Shown here one piece after another: positions 6,653-9,933 of a DNA stretch of 9,933 nt. Origin of the DNA: Methylococcales bacterium. Its GTDB lineage: Bacteria > Pseudomonadota > Gammaproteobacteria > Methylococcales > Methylomonadaceae. The number at the start of each line of letters is the position of its first letter. Position 1 is the stretch's first letter. Made by a program: the position numbers and the translations under genes. The stretch lies in assembly GCA_023134955.1 (NCBI GenBank), contig JAGLUC010000046.1, positions 1 through 9,933 on the forward strand, given 5' to 3'. The notes beneath the pieces were generated by a model. That model saw only the letters and a program-made list of their open reading frames with translations. It made no database searches and had not been told where the DNA came from.

Positions 6653-6928
6653 ATGAATAAAAAAGAAATAAACTCTGAAACATCTCAAATTGCCTGGCAA
6701 GAATTACAGCGTTTTTTTGCTAGTGGTTTGACTATATTTGTTTGCTCAGATATTGATCTGGTTGATGTTGCCTATCAATTTTCAATTGATAACAAAACAC
6801 AGGTTGAGCAATGGCTTAAAAATGAGGAAATTGCTCCAGTTTCAGATCAACAAGCATTGAAATGGTGTGAAGAAAACGCATCTGTATGGGCGGTTGTTGT
6901 TAAACCCTGGGTACTCGTTCAGAGTTAA
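6653..6928 (+). CDS. DUF2288 family protein, function unknown
   Basis: A 91-residue soluble protein of the DUF2288 family, known in gammaproteobacteria and some other bacteria, with no assigned function. The family pattern is clear: IAWQELQRFFASG near the N-terminus, then the hydrophobic strand TIFVCSDIDLVDVAYQF, VEQWL, VSDQQALKWC, and the closing WAVVVKPWVLVQS. The ATG at 6653 is chosen because it starts the family-like region. The frame is open upstream to 6596, but that extension is low-complexity and overlaps the presumed divergent promoter. No strong Shine-Dalgarno precedes 6653 (catcactcaa). It diverges from the TPR gene and converges on rapA, with only 63 bases and no obvious hairpin between the two stops. 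Confidence 0.88.
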   Translation: MNKKEINSETSQIAWQELQRFFASGLTIFVCSDIDLVDVAYQFSIDNKTQVEQWLKNEEIAPVSDQQALKWCEENASVWAVVVKPWVLVQS

Positions 6929-6991
6929 GACACAATCAGAGCTACTTTAACAAACGCCATACCGTTTTAAACTTATTCATAACAGATACCT

Positions 6992-9769
6992 TTAATTTGT
7001 AATCACAAACCGTACTGCATCCAGCCTTAACTGTGCTTGCTTGATACTTTCATGTGACAGCATAGTCATATCTTTTAATTGCTCAATCTCTTGCTGTTTA
7101 ATACTTGGATTGACCTTCTTCAATCTGACCAGGCGTTTTATTTCTGCCGTTAAGGTTTCCAACATTTTAGCGTTACTTTCCGCAATCAACTCATTCATTT
7201 GTTGAGTAGCAAATGTTTCAGCTACTTTAATTATCTCGTTAATATGTTCTCGCTGGCTATTAACAAAACTGATTATCTGGTCTTTCTCAAACTTGTCTGC
7301 TGTTTCAAGCATACTTTGATGACTAATAGCTTGACTAAGATTCTGTTTATTCTGATCTATCAAAATTCTAACGGGCGTATGCGGTAAAAAACGTCCTATT
7401 TTTTGTTTTGCGGGGGCACTACATTCAACAATAAACAGTATTTCAAGCAAAAATTGCCCTGCATCAAGCTCTGGATGATTAATAACACTGAGTGCGGCAT
7501 TGCCTGTTTCACTTGATAATACCAAGTCCATGGCAGACATAACCAAAGGATGTTCCTGGGTAATAAATTGCATATCCTCACGCGCCAGGGCTATCTCACG
7601 ATTGACAGTCACCGTTACCCCATCACCTGGAACCATAGGAAAATAAGAAATTCTTAAATTTTCACTAGGTCTAAGAATATGACAGTCAATAGAATGGTAT
7701 TCCACATCTACGCCATAACAATCAAATATCGCTTCCATATATGGCCACAAAGAACCCTCTCTATCAATTCTGTTTAGCTGCTCAATCAATTGATAAGCCT
7801 GATCTTTTCGGCATGAATTTAATTCCAGCAACTGATCTCGTCCTTGATGCATGGCATGCTCAAGCTGAGTATTTAATTGTTGTGTTTTTAACACTAAAGC
7901 ATCAACCTGTTGCTGGTTTAGCTGATTGAGCGCAGTAGATAATTGATCAGCCAATTGACTAGCAACCTGCGATGCCGCCGAACAATTGTGCTGAAAAGCA
8001 TTAAAGCCTTCTTCATACCATCTATAAAGCACATGTTGTGCTGTATTTAACTGATAGGGAGTATGAATCTGAATAACATGTTTTTGCCCTATGCGATCCA
8101 ACCGGCCAATACGCTGCTGCAATAAATCTGGATTATCGGGCAAATCAAATAATATCAGATGATGAACCATCTGAAAGTTTCGACCTTCACTGCCAATTTC
8201 CGAGCAAATTAACAAAGGAACAGTACTTTCATCATCAGAAAAATAAGCCGCTGCCCTATCTCGCTCAACAATACTCATGCCTTCATGAAATACAGCGGAT
8301 GCAATACCTTTTCTATTTTTTAAGGATTTTTCCAGTAAAATGACTGTTTCAGCTTGCCGACATATTAATAAGGCCTTTTCCCCAGCCGTTTGCAGTTCAT
8401 TTAATTTATCCAGCAACCAGGCGAAATAAGGACTATCCTCCAGCTTAGTTGATTCGGTTGATGCTCTTAGGGGATAACCATAACTCTCACGCTCAGGAAA
8501 CCCCTGCACCGTTTGTCGTGAATTTCTAAACAAAATTCGCCCAGTACCATGGTGGTCTAACAGTAATGTAATTAACTCATCTCTTGCTTCAACTGATTTT
8601 TGCGTATCATTTACCCTAGTCAACAACACATCAACATTATCTTGCTCAAGTATTGCTCTAAGACTTTGCTGTTGTTGCTCTGAAATATGATCAGCAGAAA
8701 CCAATAGCCTTGCTGCATCCGCCACAGGTTCAAACAACGCCTCTTCCGTTAAAAATTGTTCAAACTGATAAAAACGGTCAGGGTCTAATAATCTTAATCT
8801 TGCAAAATGACTTTCTTTACCTAATTGTTCTGGCGTGGCTGTTAATAGAATCAACCCAGGAGTGGCAAGCGCTAATTGCTCAACAAATAAATAGTCAGCA
8901 CTTGGACTAAATTCATTCCACTCTAAATGATGTGCCTCATCAACCACCACAATATCCCAACCAGCATCTAATGCCTGTTGTTGTCTTTGTGGATTATCAG
9001 AAAAAAAGCTTTGCGAACACAAAACCAATTGTTCTGTAATAAAGGGATTTACTTCATTAATTGCTAAACAACGCGCCTCATCAAAAATACTAAAATGCAA
9101 ATTAAATCGCCTTAGCATTTCAACTAACCATTGATGCAATAAACTTTCTGGCACAATAATCAATTGTCGATGACTTAGCCCATTAATCAATCGGCTTTGC
9201 AATATCAGACCTGCTTCTATGGTTTTCCCTAAACCTACCTCATCAGCCAGCATAATCCGTGGCTCACTACGATTCGCTGCTTCATGGGCAATATAAATTT
9301 GATGAGCAATTAAAGATGCCCTTGCACCTTGCAAACCTTTTACTTCGGATTGCTGATGTCGTTGCTGTCTACGCCAAGTCTCATAACGCAACAAAAACCA
9401 GGCAGATGGGTCAATCTGTCCAGTAAATAAACGATCCTGAGGTTTATTAAATTGAATATGATGATTCAAATCCATTTCATCCAAACGATGCGACTCGCCA
9501 CCATCATCTTTACCGAGATAGGTAATCAAGCCATCCTTTTCAAACACTTCTTCAACTATTAACTTAATCTGCTCAGTAGACTCTATTTCATCACCAATCG
9601 TAAATAAAACACGGGTTAAAGGTGCATTATCTTTAGCATAAACTCGCTTTTCGCCTGCTGCTAAATACAACACAGAGACCCGGTTAAATTCCACAGCCAA
9701 AATCAAGCCTAAACCCAATTCAGACTCAGTATTACTTACCCATCGTTGTCCTGGAATAAAGTCATTCAT
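6992..9769 (-). CDS. rapA: RNA polymerase-associated ATPase RapA (Swi2/Snf2 family)
   Basis: RapA (HepA) binds core RNA polymerase and uses ATP to help recycle it from post-transcription complexes. The 925-residue product is slightly shorter than E. coli RapA (968). The N-terminus (1 to about 110) is the Tudor-like RapA_N region, opening GQRWVSNTESELGLG, followed by KPQDRLFTGQID. The ATPase core has Walker A ADEVGLGKT with Lys182, the DEAHH box at 277-281, and TATP at 310-313. The second RecA lobe has CSEIGSEGRNFQ (motif V) and QRIGRLDRIGQ with the arginine finger region at 553-559 (motif VI). The remainder matches the C-terminal RapA domain, ending in a Lys/Gln/Glu-rich helical tail. The ATG at 9769 gives the family N-terminus, but only AT-rich bases precede it and no Shine-Dalgarno is evident. 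A REP-like repeat begins about 30 bases upstream. All motor residues are present, so it is probably functional. Confidence 0.96.
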   Translation of the reverse strand: MNDFIPGQRWVSNTESELGLGLILAVEFNRVSVLYLAAGEKRVYAKDNAPLTRVLFTIGDEIESTEQIKLIVEEVFEKDGLITYLGKDDGGESHRLDEMDLNHHIQFNKPQDRLFTGQIDPSAWFLLRYETWRRQQRHQQSEVKGLQGARASLIAHQIYIAHEAANRSEPRIMLADEVGLGKTIEAGLILQSRLINGLSHRQLIIVPESLLHQWLVEMLRRFNLHFSIFDEARCLAINEVNPFITEQLVLCSQSFFSDNPQRQQQALDAGWDIVVVDEAHHLEWNEFSPSADYLFVEQLALATPGLILLTATPEQLGKESHFARLRLLDPDRFYQFEQFLTEEALFEPVADAARLLVSADHISEQQQQSLRAILEQDNVDVLLTRVNDTQKSVEARDELITLLLDHHGTGRILFRNSRQTVQGFPERESYGYPLRASTESTKLEDSPYFAWLLDKLNELQTAGEKALLICRQAETVILLEKSLKNRKGIASAVFHEGMSIVERDRAAAYFSDDESTVPLLICSEIGSEGRNFQMVHHLILFDLPDNPDLLQQRIGRLDRIGQKHVIQIHTPYQLNTAQHVLYRWYEEGFNAFQHNCSAASQVASQLADQLSTALNQLNQQQVDALVLKTQQLNTQLEHAMHQGRDQLLELNSCRKDQAYQLIEQLNRIDREGSLWPYMEAIFDCYGVDVEYHSIDCHILRPSENLRISYFPMVPGDGVTVTVNREIALAREDMQFITQEHPLVMSAMDLVLSSETGNAALSVINHPELDAGQFLLEILFIVECSAPAKQKIGRFLPHTPVRILIDQNKQNLSQAISHQSMLETADKFEKDQIISFVNSQREHINEIIKVAETFATQQMNELIAESNAKMLETLTAEIKRLVRLKKVNPSIKQQEIEQLKDMTMLSHESIKQAQLRLDAVRFVITN

Positions 9770-9798
9770 ATTTAATTACAAAAAGTGCCCTTTCTTAG

Positions 9799-9933
9799 CC
9801 CTCTCTTGCTGGAGAGGGTTGGGTGAGGAGGAAATAGAAAGTATGAATTTCAACATTTCTTTCATTTTCTTGTATCAATTAAGAGAATCTTGCAGAGGAA
9901 ATTTTTTAGTTTCTCCTCACCCAACCCTCCCCA
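9799..9933. repeat. Inverted pair of REP-like hairpin repeats (BIME-like), cut by right edge
   Basis: The left module is a perfect 7-bp hairpin, CCCTCTC (9799-9805) with GAGAGGG (9812-9818), followed by ttgggtgaggag (9819-9830). Its 21-base segment 9810-9830 recurs inverted at 9913-9933 with one mismatch, where the window ends before the second hairpin can be seen. About 82 AT-rich bases separate them. A short G+C-rich palindrome with a conserved ggttgggtgagga flank, in inverted pairs, is typical of REP/BIME elements mobilised by RAYT transposases, but no transposase is in the window. It is clearly more GC-rich than its surroundings. Confidence 0.8.

Noticed and set aside
6929..6991. Terminator between DUF2288 and rapA
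   Set aside because: I looked for a hairpin with a T-run in this 63-base convergent gap and found none convincing.
7199..8910. Several short open frames (7199-7387, 7396-7581, 7741-7929, 8710-8910)
   Set aside because: All lie inside rapA in other frames and show no independent start signals or family features.
6992..9769. Snf2 helicase as part of an anti-phage system
   Set aside because: The N-terminal GQRWVSNTESELGLG, KPQDRLF and the C-terminal region match housekeeping RapA throughout, and no nuclease or methylase partners are nearby.

Overview
The window looks like an ordinary chromosomal stretch from an AT-rich (roughly 37-38 % GC by eye) gammaproteobacterium. The evidence is a FimV-type polar hub protein directly downstream of asd (an arrangement known from Pseudomonas and relatives), a gammaproteobacterial-type adenylate kinase whose catalytic residues fall at Escherichia coli numbering, a full-length RapA, and two small families (DUF1415, DUF2288) common in gamma- and betaproteobacteria. 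A methanotroph- or thiotroph-like lineage would fit the AT-rich style, but the window does not decide this.

Left part, minus strand (read right to left): adk (4427-3789), asd (3577-2555), then fimV (2466 to beyond the left edge). The adk-asd gap is filled by a 166-bp element that is one long imperfect palindrome with 36-bp arms. The asd-fimV gap carries short 13-bp tandem repeats next to the fimV ribosome binding site. FimV is cut by the edge after 822 residues. It shows a signal peptide, FimV N-terminal domain, acidic 9-residue repeats, LysM domain, coiled coil, one membrane span, a TPR segment, and the start of an acidic cytoplasmic region with a 33-residue repeat.

Middle, plus strand: a two-CBS-domain protein (4610-5077) with a recognisable sigma70-type promoter and a strong intrinsic terminator, followed only 17 bases later by a DUF1415 gene (5145-5702) with no clear Shine-Dalgarno. 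A bidirectional hairpin terminator separates it from a convergent minus-strand gene for an uncharacterised TPR-like protein (6577-5726). That gene is divergent from a DUF2288 gene (6653-6928, plus), and the 75 bases between them must hold both promoters.

Right part: DUF2288 converges on rapA (9769-6992, minus), the Swi2/Snf2-type RNA polymerase recycling ATPase. About 30 bases upstream of the rapA start lies a REP-like hairpin repeat, with a second inverted copy running off the right edge.

The genes are mostly housekeeping: lysine/threonine/methionine and cell-wall precursor synthesis (asd), nucleotide balance (adk), transcription recycling (rapA), and polar cell organisation or type IV pilus function (fimV). 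I see no defence system, CRISPR array, prophage, tRNA or rRNA. No stretch longer than about 215 bases lacks a gene. The points most worth a second look are the repeats, the uncharacterised TPR protein with its tripled Y-[DE]-V-[DE]-G motif, and the odd expression layout of the DUF1415 gene.
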